A stretch of 64,000 nucleotides of DNA from Sipunculus nudus (GCA_026874595.1 CM049315.1:12522664-12586663), one strand, 5' to 3'. Shown: positions 24,970 through 36,723, counted from the first letter of the stretch. The notes: generated from the letters alone by a model not told the origin. A program made the numbers and translations.

Positions 24970-25236
24970 CTCTGTGACTCTCAGTGCCATTGATTAGCGA
25001 GTGTTATTACCCCGTCAGCAACATTCGACACGGTAATGCATGAAGCAGGATCTCCAGTCTCTATAAACTCCTTGGTCATATAACTTAAATTGGGTTTAGA
25101 AGGTATCGACAGGTATGTGACACATTTTGTAAAAGGTAATGGACGGTCACCTACATAATTTGCGTTGAACATAAATTGGATCCTAATTCTTCCTAAAACA
25201 AAGAAACGAGAAGACCATTAAAACGTGACAGTAACG
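24970..25236. other. intergenic stretch
   Basis: No feature is supported between the inverted-repeat element and the 3' end of the LIM-homeobox locus. Confidence 0.4.
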
Positions 25237-25242
25237 TTTATT
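25237..25242 (-). terminator. candidate poly(A) signal, LIM-homeobox locus
   Basis: AATAAA on the minus strand lies about 360 bp past the homeodomain stop. No oligo-A tract follows it, so it gives no sign of a processed retrocopy tail. Confidence 0.35.
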
Positions 25243-25598
25243 CAGTTATATATATTTATATGAAAATATAATTTATAATTAATATAACACAACTGAATCT
25301 GTTAAAATAGAGATATATACAATTTATACAAGATGCAAAATGAAATGAAAATTAGTTGAAGAATGATAAATATGTTTATGATATACCGGATAATAGGTGA
25401 AATTGGGATGTGTACAAACTTGTATTTTAAAATGTCGCGAAAGTAAACGACATGCAGGTGACGGCACAAAAATATGTAAATAAATTAAGTACATGTATCA
25501 GGTAAACAGGATCTGTGAACAAATCACAGTCTCTTTTGTATTCAACTAAAGTACGCGGATTTCAATGTGTATTTAAAAAAAAATCCATTTAATTAACT

Positions 25599-26748
25599 CT
25601 ACTGTTTCCTGTTCCTGGCAAGTGTGTTCTGGAACCAGATCTGTGTGACGCGCCGACTGAGGCCGACCTTCAGCGCGATCTGCTCAAGGTCACTTCCGAC
25701 AGGGTTAGTTTCTTGTTTGTATTCCTCTTTGAGAAGCTCGACTTGTTCGTCTGTGAATTGTGTTCTCAGACGCTTAGACCTGGATTTCTCGGGGCTCCCT
25801 GGGTCGTCCATAGCTGATCTCTTGGTTGGCCCCTTCCGTGTTTAACTCGTCAGTCCGGAGATTGACGAATGGCCTGCGTGATCACAACATATCAGATCAG
25901 ATCCTTGTACCGAAAACTGTTCTCCTGTAGATATTAAACGTCCACATGTAGTACACGCAAAACATGTCACGTGATACACATGACGACCTACGTGATGAAC
26001 TAAGTCAGATTGCGCTACCACGCGGTCACACTTGGTACAACGGACACCGTACGTCTCTTAGTAATGCTGTTTACAGTAAATTCTGCCGTCCTTGACGTAA
26101 CACTTGCCATGGTAACCAAGCTGTAAGTGACACTCACAGCATCGTAGACATGTCTCATGCCACAGGAGTCCGTTCACCTGTAGAATGTAGCGGTCTGTTA
26201 TACAGCCATCACAACCTGAACATAAATTCTGACTATAGATCACGACCACCGGGGATTGTGGCGCTGACACTGGCTCTATAACAGAACATGTGTCTTTGTA
26301 GAGTGTTTCGGGTACAAGGTTTTGCAGAGGACAGTCAAGGTCGTCTGTTTCTTGTCGCTGCTGCTTTGGAAAAATGAGCGTGGGTGTGATTGATCCCTTC
26401 AACCTGAACCTCTGACGTTACCCCGGAGACGTCATCTTGAACTTCTGACGTTACCTCGGAGACAGTTTGCGACTCGGGTGTGAGTGGAGACCATGGCGGC
26501 AGTTGGTTGACAAGTTCGTCTGATTCCGTATTTCCGTCTGTCAGAATGTGCTGGTACATGGCGGTCGCTAACAGATCGTTACATTTAGCTGGCAGTGGTT
26601 CTTCGTTAGAAAACTCCATCTTTAACAGGTCATCAATGTGATTAAATCCCTGTAACACCAGCGAGTCAGACAGCTCATCCCCTACAAAGGTAATTTCGGT
26701 CCTTGTCTTGCGGGGTGAAAGATTCATCTCTCCGTCAAACATGATCAA
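25599..26748 (-). pseudogene. LIM-homeobox gene, Lhx6/8 (Arrowhead)-like, disrupted, intronless
   Basis: A LIM-homeodomain factor is encoded without introns: an acidic Ser/Glu-rich N-terminal segment (26748 to about 26340), LIM1, LIM2 and a homeodomain. LIM1 has CSGC, then 17 residues, H-x2-C-x2-C-x2-C and a final C-x2-H. LIM2 has CTKC, H-x2-C-x2-C-x2-C and C-x2-H. All eight zinc ligands of each are present. The homeodomain has GLSRRVTQIWFQN, like Lhx6/8, but Leu instead of the near-invariant Arg53. Three lesions interrupt it. The N-terminal frame differs from the LIM1 frame (shift between about 26400 and 26335). TAA at 26058-26060 falls five codons before LIM2. TAA at 25842-25844 falls between LIM2 and the homeodomain, whose frame then reopens at an ATG. 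A pseudogene or retrocopy is most likely; sequence error or readthrough is possible. Confidence 0.8.
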
Positions 26749-29003
26749 GCGTTTCTTTCAACGTTCTCCTGTTATGGTTTACCCTATAGTATTTTAAGCT
26801 GGATTCAGGCGTTAATGTTGAGTACCGTAGATGGTGGCAGGTATGATGCTGAGAGCAGATGCGTGTGGTTTAAGTACCGGTACTCATTGAAGTTGACATA
26901 TACTCACTCGATGACACGTGATCACATCTGACATTGGTTGGAACAGGACAATGTGATGTGAACACTAATCAGACGCGCTTGAGTGATCAGGGAGTCATAC
27001 CACTCAGGCTTCACTCAGGCGAGTCAAAATGGCGTATTTTTGTTTTGGATGACTAATTAATTATTTGTCTCTATTTAACCATCATATTGCAAACTGTAAA
27101 ACAGTTACACTGACACCAGCTGATTATAAAAACAACAGGATGTAAGCACTACTCGCAGCATACTCCACACACAAGAGTCGAGGTCTATTGTGGCATATGT
27201 ATCCTTGACATTCCCCAGATAAATCCTCTGTGTGGAGCATATACTCGCAGCAGGCTGCCAGATCTGAGACTCGGCCCATACCAAGACCTATCTTAATCAA
27301 TTCGCCCAATCAAATGGAGTCTCACCGTGAGTTATCCCAATGCAGCCAACAGATAGGAATATCATCAGCTTTTAATGCTATTGTTTTTAAATATAGTACA
27401 TTTTCTAGATATATACTTTGAAACTGCTGAAGCGAGGCGTGCAGTACTTTTAAGCATATTTCGGATTTATTTTCCCAGAAATAACATATTTAAAATAATA
27501 AAAATATATACATTTAAAAAAAGCATAGACTAAACATGTGTTAGTTTCTGTCTGTGGTTTAGTAGATCAAATACAAAAATAAAAATTGTAAAATTGTACG
27601 TTTTTCTTTTTAGTGTAAATTGTAATACAGAAAAAGTTTAAGCTTTGTGAACCTATCCATGACACCTTTAAACTGTGGATTTGTTTCCCAATTAAAATGG
27701 GAAGCTTTCTATAGAGGCAAATAAAAAAGTATATTCATGTACATGTAAAACTTAAATACCCTATAAAATCATAATTTTTAAAGTGTATATTCTACCAACG
27801 ACTCTTAGGGGTACACAAACACATATACACACATATAATCAGCAGATTAAATAGAACTACGAAGGTAAAATCTCGCTGTTAGCTCCAGAACCGTTGGCCC
27901 TGCCGACGGTCATAACAAGAGGATTCCCCATCGGATCACATTGTGGTCCTGCATTGTCGGTACAAGATCACAGATCGTTTCATAAAGAAATGCAGTAGAA
28001 GCTTCTTAAATTTTAAAAAATCTTTTTTTTTATATTTATTCACTATTTAATTTGAATTGCAAAAAAGTAAAGTGGAAGTTCAACAAACGATCTCTGATGC
28101 TGCACGATGGACGCCATGTTTATTCTCACCGAACGGTCACGAAGGATGAAAATAGCAGAAATTTAACATTTTATGCTTGCATATAAAATAAACCCAATTC
28201 AAAGTGTTTAATTGCAGATTATTATTATTTTTATGGAAACTTGGACGTTTTGAAAAATCGCCGGATATGTACACTAGCGCCGCGTAGCGACCGCAAAAGA
28301 AAGAAGTTGTCAAAACGGGAAGATCGGTCGGAAATATAAGATAACAACTTGGCATGTAAAGGTCGAATAGGTCAAAAGATTTAAAGGATTTATCAATTTA
28401 TTTATGTATTTTTTAGGTGACTGACCACTTGATGAGTCAAAGATTGTTTTTGTTTAAGCGGCGATCACGTGCAAATATCAGATCACCGCGTTACATCGTA
28501 AGCCAATAAAAACGTTTGACGGGGGGGTGGTGGGGGGTGGTTGGTTCTTATATATAAACATATATATAGAAACATATATAATTATTATTTTTCAGCTTAA
28601 GAATCACTACGTGGCCTACATTTAACTCTCGTTTCTGATTAAACACATCTAGAAATAGCCGCTATAAAAGCGAACATTTACTGTTTAAAGCAGGAATTAC
28701 GCAAGTTGGGTATGATTTTAATATCACTCAGCAGGATGAAAGCAGTGTCCTAGATGATCACCAAGAGATGGAATAGTCTCTCTCTAAATTACCGTTTAAT
28801 TCTTTACAACCTGTACTCAGGTAACAAGATTAAATAAAAAAAAACACCAACAAACACGGAATCATTTGTCTAAACATATAATTACAACCAATAATTCAAG
28901 CAATAGGCCTAACAGTGTTAGCAAGCGGTAAAAGGTACTTCTCTTCTTAATCGTCTCTGAAAATTGAAATGATTAGCTTAAATCAACTATATACATATAT
29001 ATA
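26749..29003. other. intergenic stretch between LIM-homeobox locus and IAP gene
   Basis: No coding exon is recognised. A weak imperfect hairpin with a CTCCACACA word lies at about 27145-27245, and a G-rich run is at about 28520-28540. Confidence 0.4.
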
Positions 29004-29027
29004 TATATTTATTTATTTATTTATTTA
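29004..29027 (-). terminator. IAP poly(A) signal cluster
   Basis: On the minus strand the TTTATT repeats read as overlapping AATAAA signals, about 360-380 bp past the IAP stop codon. This is a reasonable 3'UTR length. Confidence 0.55.
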
Positions 29028-29306
29028 AATTCACATCATGGCAAATCCATGTGGGCAGTGTTGGGTGTGTCTCTCCGTGATGAAGCGTCACGATCACCAG
29101 CTGGACAATTTATCTCCTCTCTCCTCAACAGTCTCTTTTGTTAGGGTCTGTTCACAAGAACACCAGCATTATTATAGTATATTTTGCAGACCGTTTTTAT
29201 CTGTGTTTCTTTATACCCGAGTGAAGTCTCCTTTAAGAGCAAATTCAGTCTTCAGTGTCAATGACTTTCTGTCTCTATCCAGAACATATGATGGCGTGCC
29301 CGAACT

Positions 29307-29372
29307 GTAGACTGGTACCCTGCGTTTTTTTCAGTTCGACCCGCTGCTCTCAGCGAACCAATGTTCCAGTCT
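29307..29372. repeat. short fragment related to the 55.5/62.0 kb TIR element
   Basis: TGTAGACTGGTACCCTGC here matches the terminus of the element whose ends lie at 55459 and 62014. A reversed AGACTGGAAC word follows about 50 bp later. It lies in the predicted IAP 3'UTR. It is either a small deletion derivative or a chance partial match. Confidence 0.4.
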
Positions 29373-29386
29373 GGCCGTTCTTTCAT

Positions 29387-29583
29387 TCAACCAATTAATA
29401 CCTTGACCGTGGCTTTGATGTGCTCGCGGCAAATCGGACATTTCTGGAGCTGCATGGCACAGTCAAGGCAACATGCTAAGTGACTGCAGGGCAAAAAAAC
29501 GATGGCAACCTGATTGGTCAGACAGACCTTGCACATTACCCTGTCACGAAGAGCACGGTTTTCCGAGCTTATTGTACCATGGT
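29387..29583 (-). CDS. IAP terminal exon with RING finger
   Basis: The acceptor TTTTTTACAG precedes AC-CATGGTACA. The exon encodes the C3HC4 RING: CKVC, CSHLACCLDC and CPIC, followed by IKATVKVLIG and the stop. RING at the extreme C terminus is the normal IAP arrangement. Confidence 0.92.
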
Positions 29584-32500
29584 CTGTAAAAAACAAGACA
29601 TAGGATCAGGAAAATCTCTATGTTGTTAAATGTAAACATGTGGGTCTTACTATAACTTTAGAACAGTTTAAATTCCAAACATTTATGATTTTTATTAGGA
29701 CACAAATCTTATTTAGTTCGGGCATATTAATCATTCCATTGGAATGGGATCTTGTGGGAAAGTGTTACAATACAAAATCTCTCGCACTTCAAATTGGGAT
29801 TAGAATTCATGTGGAATCTATAATTATAATTGTTCTGTATCGAAAAAAAATACAATTCTGTAATCATTCATGCAAGAATCAAGTATCCTCGGTGTAACAC
29901 AATGTAACTAGTACTAAACATGATGGAAATACAAAGCAGCCCATTCTTGTTAAAAAAAATAACTGTGTGATGCCGTATGTTTTAAATAAATACACCAACA
30001 AAAATTACTGACTTTCTTTGTTCTTCGCCGGCTTCTCAGTGCTGCCACCTATTGGCTCTGGGGGCTGGTTATTCCCATTTTGTTTCTTTGCCTTTTTCTT
30101 CTGTCTCCTATCTGCAAGTTCACAATTGACAAAACTGTATTAAATTTTAGCTTTAAAAAAGCTCTGTTTTAACTAGAAAGTCATCGAATAGCACAAAACT
30201 CCGCCAGTGCCTGGATCGTAATCCATGTCCGTTCACAAATCTGATGATGAAATAAACTGTTTGGAAACATGGAAAGCTCTACGGTGGAGGAAATTCCTTT
30301 ATAAAATCCAGTATTATTTCTTCATTAAGGTGATTAACGACTACACCATGACTCTGTCATTTACTCAGTCACGGCCTTAAGGCATGGAAATACCAGTTTT
30401 TTTTATTTTTTTGCTTGACCACATTTTGGAGAAATGCACAGCAGACAACTATAGGCGAATTTGGCTTAATAAAAGTTATGACCCATATTTCAATTTTATC
30501 GACCTTTCAATAACTTTAGCAGTTATTCCAAGAGCATGGCTCAGAATCCACCTTTTAACAATTCCTTACAATTGACCTATCCATGAACTCTATGTGACCT
30601 AGTTCGCATATTTCTGTAATGAATAATCATGAGCAGAGCAACCAATCAAGTTACCGTTGGCAATGTAAAAAGTCAGTCACATGGCAAACGCAAAATGTGC
30701 ATAATTGGGGCGACTCTCCCAAAACAGAACGCATGTAGTGTGTACAAGTACCCCTGTTCGCATGTTTTCCGGCATTTTTTTTTTAATAAAAAGGGGACAG
30801 TATAAAAAGTTTTAAGAAAATTGTTGCAGGAACTATTCTTCGACTGCCGAATTAATAATAAAATCTAACCCTGCACTAAATTCCTACAAGACAAATAATC
30901 AAAACTATGAAAAAACAATGAATGCGATATATTTTTATCACTGGAGACTATAGATATAACATTTCAAGCTTATGACGACTTTCAATGTGACGTCATACTC
31001 GCCTAACCTTTTTAACGTCACTTTAGTTTTATAAACAGCTCCCGCAACCATACGATGCGTTCTGTGTAGGAGAGTTTCTGGTGACTCATTTGCATTATAA
31101 GGTCAAAGGGCGGAGCATAAGGGCTGTTGTGGTTAGGTCAATTCATATAGAACTTTTGGAAAGATTGTGTCGACAGTCAAAGAAAGCCAATCACATGAAC
31201 CTCACTCGCCCTCCTAAAAACCGGATACAGAGGGGTGGATGGGGTCCTGACATTCTCCCTTTTTCACCCTTTTTAAGGGTTTCAAACCAATTTTTTTTTG
31301 TCAGGACCCCGGTTTTTATCCAGACTTTCGGACCTTTTTACAAGATTGCCATAAGTCCTCTATGGTTGGAACCCCCCCCCCCTTTTCCTAAATCGCGGAT
31401 CCGCCCCTGCTCACCCATTTGTTAATAGAGCAAATATAATTTTAAAATTAACTTAAATCCAAGCATAATGTCAATCATCCATATTACTGCATAATTACTA
31501 AACGGTATAGGAACACCTGTCCCCCTCCCTTCAATGGTATTTTAGATTTTATGTCCACTTATCTTTATTTTTCTAATTACAGTGTGAAAATAAATGATTT
31601 TTTTAAGTGGTCCTTTTATAATGTTGTTTTGTAAACCAAGTGACTGCACTAGGTTTTAACTGTTTCTTGTGTGAAGCAGTTTATATGTGTGTAAATTTAA
31701 TCTGAACGTAAACCTGTCATACAGTGAAATTCTTACCACGCTTTTTGTCACCATCCATATTTCCCGTCTGTGTGTCGCCCATCTCCAGACCTTGTTCATC
31801 CACAGGGCCGCACGGGACACCAACCTCAGTACCACTCCTCACTTCATCTACAATGGTTCTGGAACCACTGTCAGCTCTTAGAGAATACTGAAAAATAAAT
31901 ATCGATTGAATATGAACGTTAAACTCATGCTCTAGCAAACAGACAAGTAAGTTAACAACATGTTAAAAATGTTCCATAGATTATTTCATATATTGTTAAA
32001 ATAAAGGTTTCCTTAAAAATCAAATTTTTATATTAACTAAAATACTAGCCATTTAGCATAATCAAACTTGGGACCAACAGGCGTAATTCCTTCAAATTAG
32101 TCACAAACAAAGCAATGCAATGCTTCACGTTTGTGTGACCAATATACGTTAAAAAAAACAATAGAATACTAATAATTAGCATAACGTGAGCCATTTGTCT
32201 GCCCGTGGGGTATTAAACCATTTCTAATATGGAAGCTAAAAATCTCGAATCCATAAGATGACTCTGCCACAGATAAACTATATATAATGATAGTATAAAC
32301 ACCTGCATACTGCTAATCGCAGTTTGGACATCCAGTATGTTTCTGCAGGCATCCAGATACTGGCAGCGGTTGAACCAGCGTGCGTGTTCCTGCCACGGAA
32401 CGTCATCTGCTTCCCAATTACATAGACCACCGCCACACATAAAGCAGCGGACACGATCGTCCTGTCCTAGATATGTCAAGTGAAAATTAACAAATATAAT

Positions 32501-35500
32501 AATGACTAATAAATTCTGAATATTCCTGATATTTGTTTAATTAATTTGTAAGATTTGAATATCTGAAATTTACAGAACATTTAAATTAAATAAGGTCTTC
32601 ATCAGTCAGCTTGATCTGTGACAAAAAAAAAAAACAACTGCAAAAAAAAAAAACAAAAAAAAAACAACTGCACAAATTACATACTACAAGGATATCACTA
32701 TTATATAGCATTGTTATTGCCCTTTGATTCAATAAATTTATTATTACTACTTGATGTTAGGAAATACAATAGCTCATTCACCACGCGATATGACTGAAAA
32801 AAAGCTTTTGGAACTTATGCTTGAAAGAATATGAAAGTATATAAGGCCTGTGAGGCTCTACAATTAGTTGAAAAGACAAAAAAAGTTCATTGATGTAAAT
32901 AATCATGTTACATGAATGGTACTAATCCTCAAGATAGAAACCAGATGAATGAAGCGTGTATATAATGGATCAGTCCCATTTAAATTGTGAAGAATACATT
33001 AAAAACTAGAAGTCAGACTCCTTCGCCTCCGCAAGGACTCTAATCATATTTTACGCTGTACACATTTACCATGAAACGTCTATCACGAATCACCAATTCC
33101 ATCACAGGGCAGCTCCAGAACAAAGTTTCCCCATAACTGGGGAATGACTTACCCTATTATAAAAAACTGGTTGTATCTCACAATAGACAAAATAACAAAA
33201 AAAAATGATGGTGATCTAGTTTTCCTCCACAATAAATGGATTTTTCTTAAAAATTAAACTAATTCTTCGCCAAATCTCTTCAAAATCTGTTCAAACATTA
33301 TTTGTGAAGTACCTAATTGACAAGCCAAATAACCAACCAAGGATAAAACAGAATCCCAAGCAACCAAGCGAAGGTAAACATAAATGAAGCAATTATACAG
33401 AAACCGATTATATTAAGGTGCAAACCTAACCCCCCCCCCCCCCCCCCGAAATAATAGCTTGTTCTCTGAAAGTTCTTATTTACATCTCATTCTTACGTTA
33501 CGTGCCCGTCTTGCCTTTACATACCCGTGTAAAAGAACCCGGCTTGGCATAGTCTGGCAATAGGCTGAATGGAAGCTGACTGCCACAGTCTGAATGACTG
33601 GAACCGGATTGCTATGTCAGCATACTGAGAATGTGCGGCGTGGTGCGTCATCTCTCTCACTCTAGCCGGATTACATAACTCCACAGGGTCCTGTTTAAAT
33701 GATTTCATCTTAACTTGACAGAAGTCATAAAGCAATTTATTTTATATCGAAGAGAAATGGTCGATGCATTATCGGATATGAAACTGAACAAAATCTTTTG
33801 ATGAAACACAAGGTTAGAGAGAATTACTTCTTCAAACTTAGGGTTGTCTTGTGTATAGGATCTTGTATTTATTATAGTTAGATACCTGTAAATAGCGTTT
33901 GCTCCCGGAGCAAAGGTGCTGTGCATTTTCTATAGATATGTTTGCATGTGAATTTGTGTATTTTGATAACTCATTCGACAGCAATACAGCTCCGGTGCTG
34001 TAAGTGTTCATTTCCTGCATATTTCTGATTAATGCATGCGTCTTATTTCTGTGTGGTATGTTTTATGTTCCGTGGGATAAGCATTGTATGAAACAATGAT
34101 GTAGGACTCAAGTCTGTACTTTGACTCTAGTTCGGACTCTAATCCACTTATTCAGGGACTCAGACAAGGCAGTTGACGATCCGATGACAAACAATAAAAT
34201 AAAATTTTATCTGGAGTTTGTTGGAAAAAAAAAATAAATTATTACAAATAAACTGTAAATTTCAGATTTGAAATATACAGTCATATTCGACTATATACAG
34301 TAAATTAAAGCTAAGATTCGTTAATTAATACTTTTGTATCTACAAAAGGGAATATAGTCTATCGATACCATGATTCTTTGTATTTTATTCCTACAGGAGG
34401 CTAAGCAAGTTTTTGCATAATCAAATGAAGTAAAGAGGGAGTGATATATAATATCAATGGAAAGATAATTATTTTAGTATGACAGTAAGCCGAATTCGCA
34501 CTCGCACTTAAAGAGGATCGACTTGATCTTCAACATGAACGACTCGACTAGCTAGGATTCGGACTTACACTTAAGCTGGGATAGTATGAACTAGACTGCA
34601 ACACCAATGCACATGCTGGGAAGCTACAGGAGGAAGAGTAACTCTCGTTTTATTCATATGGACACAGGCAACCCGGGCTGCCACAGGTGAGCTTTACCCT
34701 TGCCTTGTGACAATACCAAGGATGTTGGATCAAATGAATTCTTGCTGGTTACAAGTTGACCATATTCTATGATGCCATTTTGGCTCAAGGAAAGGTTTTC
34801 TGTAAAATTGCGGAGAGAACAAGTTTTTATTATTCTGAACGGTATTTAAAAGATAATATAAATGCAGCCTATAGATGTATTTTATTTTCAGAACCACTAA
34901 ATTAGAGGAGCTAAATTGTTAGATATGAAATAAAATATTTTCTTTAATATTTGAGACCTACCCCTGAAGTCGCTGGAAAGCTGATACTAGTGTCCTGATA
35001 AAAGCAGGCAGAATCAGCTTGTGACTGAATCCCACCAGTGATGATCTCACGTATCTGTACGTTGGGACTGCTGCTTGTCTGTAAAGCATGAACTTGGGTT
35101 CTGCAGTTTGTAACGGACCTTGGATAGTTGTTGCTTTTTGTCAAAGACATATCGTGTAGAGCCTCAGACAGAGATGATGATGTAAAATTTGAGGAGTTTC
35201 GGGCTAGAGTTTCACTAGTAGTTGAAGCAGGCACGCTGAACAGTCTGGTATCAGTAACCACTGGGAAATGTACGCTGAACCTTCCAATATTGGGCTGCAT
35301 CGGAGTTAAATCATTCTTTACATTAATACCTGTTTGTGGTAAGTTTTTGTTTTGCCCATTAACAGTAGAGATGTTTGGGTTAAACAATGATTGGATTGTG
35401 ATACTGTTAAAAGACAAGCCACCGCTTGACTGGCCAGGGACGCTGTCTCGTAATGCTATCACATTTTGTTCTTGTTCACGTATTTTGTCCAAAGTAAACT

Positions 35501-35816
35501 CCTCACCTTCAACCACAAGCGGAACATTCCCAACATTGCATCCTAAAATGAACTGGCATCTTGGAGAGTGTCTCTCGTGCTCGGACAACGGGAGGTCCGT
35601 TTCCGCCCATCGTTTTATACGGATACCACAAACAAAACACCGGACTTCATCCTCATGTCCCGTGTAATACAACCCGACTTTGGCAAGAGTTGTAGGGAAC
35701 ATTGGGTTGCTACTTGGCCATCCTGCAAATGATCCTAATCGGTTGGTTTCATAGCGGTAACGTTCGCGGTCGTTTTCGAAGTCGCTAATATGCTGACTCT
35801 TGGATATATCCTCCAT
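29387..35816 (-). CDS. inhibitor of apoptosis protein, BIR-BIR-RING (BIRC2/3-like)
   Basis: Six coding exons join in frame: 35816-34962, 33708-33525, 32466-32303, 31887-31737, 30111-30013 and 29583-29387 (1650 nt, 549 residues plus stop). BIR1 spans about residues 20-90 (zinc ligands C60, C63, H80, C87) and BIR2 about 314-383 (C354, C357, H374, C381, with the type-II signature EHARWF). A C-terminal RING follows (C502, C505, C517, H519, C523, C526, C533, C536). BIR domains bind caspases or IAP-binding motifs, and the RING is an E3 ubiquitin ligase in the cytosol; this is family knowledge. A Ser/Thr-rich linker separates the BIRs, and a Lys-rich linker precedes the RING. No CARD or UBA is visible, unlike vertebrate cIAPs. 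A CAG acceptor lies two bases before the chosen ATG, so an upstream, possibly 5'UTR, exon exists. Confidence 0.9.
30013..30111 (-). CDS. IAP Lys-rich linker exon
   Basis: The acceptor AACTTGCAG precedes AT-AGGAGACAG. The 99-bp exon encodes a basic segment with KKKAKKQNG and a Pro/Glu-rich end. The donor is GTCAGT, less canonical but phase-compatible with the RING exon. Confidence 0.72.
31220..31413. repeat. GGATCC/poly-C dispersed repeat, copy C (intronic)
   Basis: Shares the ordered words AAGGGT, TTTCGGACC, AGTCCTC, TGGTTGGA and a poly-C run with copy A at 897-1092. It ends GCGGATCCGCCCCTG as copy B does. It lies in the intron between the two IAP linker exons. Confidence 0.6.
31737..31887 (-). 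CDS. IAP linker exon
   Basis: The acceptor TATTTTTCAG precedes TATTCTCTAAG in phase 0. The exon encodes a polar segment (YSLRADSGSRTIVDEV...) ending DGDKKR, with donor GTAAGA in phase 1. Confidence 0.8.
32303..32466 (-). CDS. IAP exon, zinc-binding half of BIR2
   Basis: The acceptor CATATCTAG precedes G-ACAGGACGAT. The split Gly codon restores YTGQDDRVRCFMC. The exon contains WEADDVPWQEHARWF and the last Cys ligand, and ends at CAG|GTGTTT in phase 0. Confidence 0.9.
32620..32672. repeat. A-rich duplication with CAACTGC
   Basis: Two A-runs, each followed by CAACTGCA, form a short local duplication in an IAP intron. Confidence 0.6.
33430..33447. repeat. poly-C tract
   Basis: A run of about 18 C in an IAP intron, G-rich on the transcribed-RNA strand. 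Confidence 0.9.
33525..33708 (-). CDS. IAP exon, N-terminal half of BIR2
   Basis: Encodes the N-terminal helices and start of BIR2, ending AGFFYT-G. The donor is GTATGT in phase 1. The acceptor is ambiguous: AAG before ATGAAATC (33708) or CAG before GACCCTG (33690). Both are phase 0 and differ by six residues. Confidence 0.85.
34090..34600. repeat. degenerate GGACTC-type simple repeat in an IAP intron
   Basis: GGACTC, GACTCTAG and GACTCGAC words recur at 34100-34165 and again at 34500-34570. It looks like a decayed pentamer or hexamer repeat and has no coding value. Confidence 0.35.
34962..35816 (-). CDS. IAP exon with BIR1 (first recognised coding exon)
   Basis: Starts MEDISKSQHISDFENDRE, contains BIR1 with CFVC..EHERHSPRC, and then about 190 residues of low-conservation Ser/Asn-rich linker. 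The donor after TCAGGG is GTAGGT, phase 0. ATTATTACAG ends immediately upstream of AT-ATG, which marks a 5' intron. Confidence 0.88.
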
Positions 35817-35820
35817 ATCT

Positions 35821-36576
35821 GTAATAATTATGAGTAATATATATATTCAACTTGTGTATCCTTGTAAGCTCTGTTAACGAAAGTTTGTGGAGCTTTCTAC
35901 TATCTCCGTTCCAGCACCCCTGTCAACCTGATTTTTCGCGATTATCCTCTCATACGATATAAATATTATACAATTTACGGCCTGGTTGACATGTCTCAAA
36001 AACATATCCGTTGTTCATGGCGTCCTTAATAGGTGACTATTGTTTGTTTTTCCTTCTTGAATATGTATATGAAAAAATGTGACGTAACAGTGAAGCGCGT
36101 GCACGAGGAGAATATAGTCTCGCTGTTAACAGGGGTCGGCAGCTCTTGATTATTGGTCCTGTGAATATGGGTGCCTCTTTTGTGCGTCACGTCTATTATG
36201 AAGTCATCATTATTCCCCGTCATGCCTATATCATAGATTGGTGGCAAGATGTCGCTACATAAAAGACAAGTTACTTATAAAATGGTTTAAAATTGTTTTA
36301 AGGAAAATGGCAAAAGGTGTGCTATTATTTCAACAATAGTTAGTTACGCATATTCCTCTTTATTTCTTTGGTGGTGGTGGTGGGGGGGGGGGGGGGGGGG
36401 GGTAGCGTTCTTTGACTCACAAGAAAATAATCACGAAAAAAAAACCCCAGGTGGACAGGGATGCTGGAACGGCCTATAGTTAATCGCAAAACCTTTACTG
36501 ATGAATGATTAATGGTTAATTATTACTTTCTTTACGTTAAAAGGTTCTTCTGGTGGCTTCCTCTGCAACATTCAAA
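35821..36576. promoter_or_regulatory. head-to-head intergenic/5' region
   Basis: This ~760-bp region lies between the IAP coding start (minus) and a candidate plus-strand first exon. It should hold the IAP 5'UTR exon and could be a bidirectional promoter. A minus frame at 36026-36247 contains a non-repetitive stretch (NNDDFIIDVTHKRG) that might be part of the upstream exon, but its splice sites are unconvincing. A G-run lies at 36380-36402. Confidence 0.35.
36370..36403. repeat. (GGT)n and poly-G tract
   Basis: Several GGT units lead into about 20 G. The tract has strong G-quadruplex potential and is a likely sequencing problem. Confidence 0.9.
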
Positions 36577-36723
36577 ATGTCCGAAGATCCGATAGATTCC
36601 TTCCATGTTCCTGCTGATGAACTGCAAGAGCTGGAAGGAGCAAAAATAACTTTCAGGAAAAAAAAGCAAAAGAAACCAGTCTCTGAACTGGTCACCTTTG
36701 ACACCCTTCTCTATTTATATTGA
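36577..36723 (+). CDS. candidate first exon or small ORF, unidentified
   Basis: An ATG with A at -3 opens MSEDPIDSFHVPADELQE and continues through an acidic/basic segment ITFRKKKQKKP to a stop, 48 residues in all. The composition is non-repetitive and coding-like: an acidic helix-forming stretch followed by a basic cluster that could be nuclear-localising. It may instead end earlier at a weak donor (ACTG|GTCACC). It faces away from the IAP gene. I do not recognise the family. Confidence 0.35.
   Translation: MSEDPIDSFHVPADELQELEGAKITFRKKKQKKPVSELVTFDTLLYLY

Noticed and set aside
29038-29310. Plus-strand 90-codon ORF with several Cys and His residues.
   Set aside because: It is antisense to the predicted IAP 3'UTR and shows no zinc-finger spacing.
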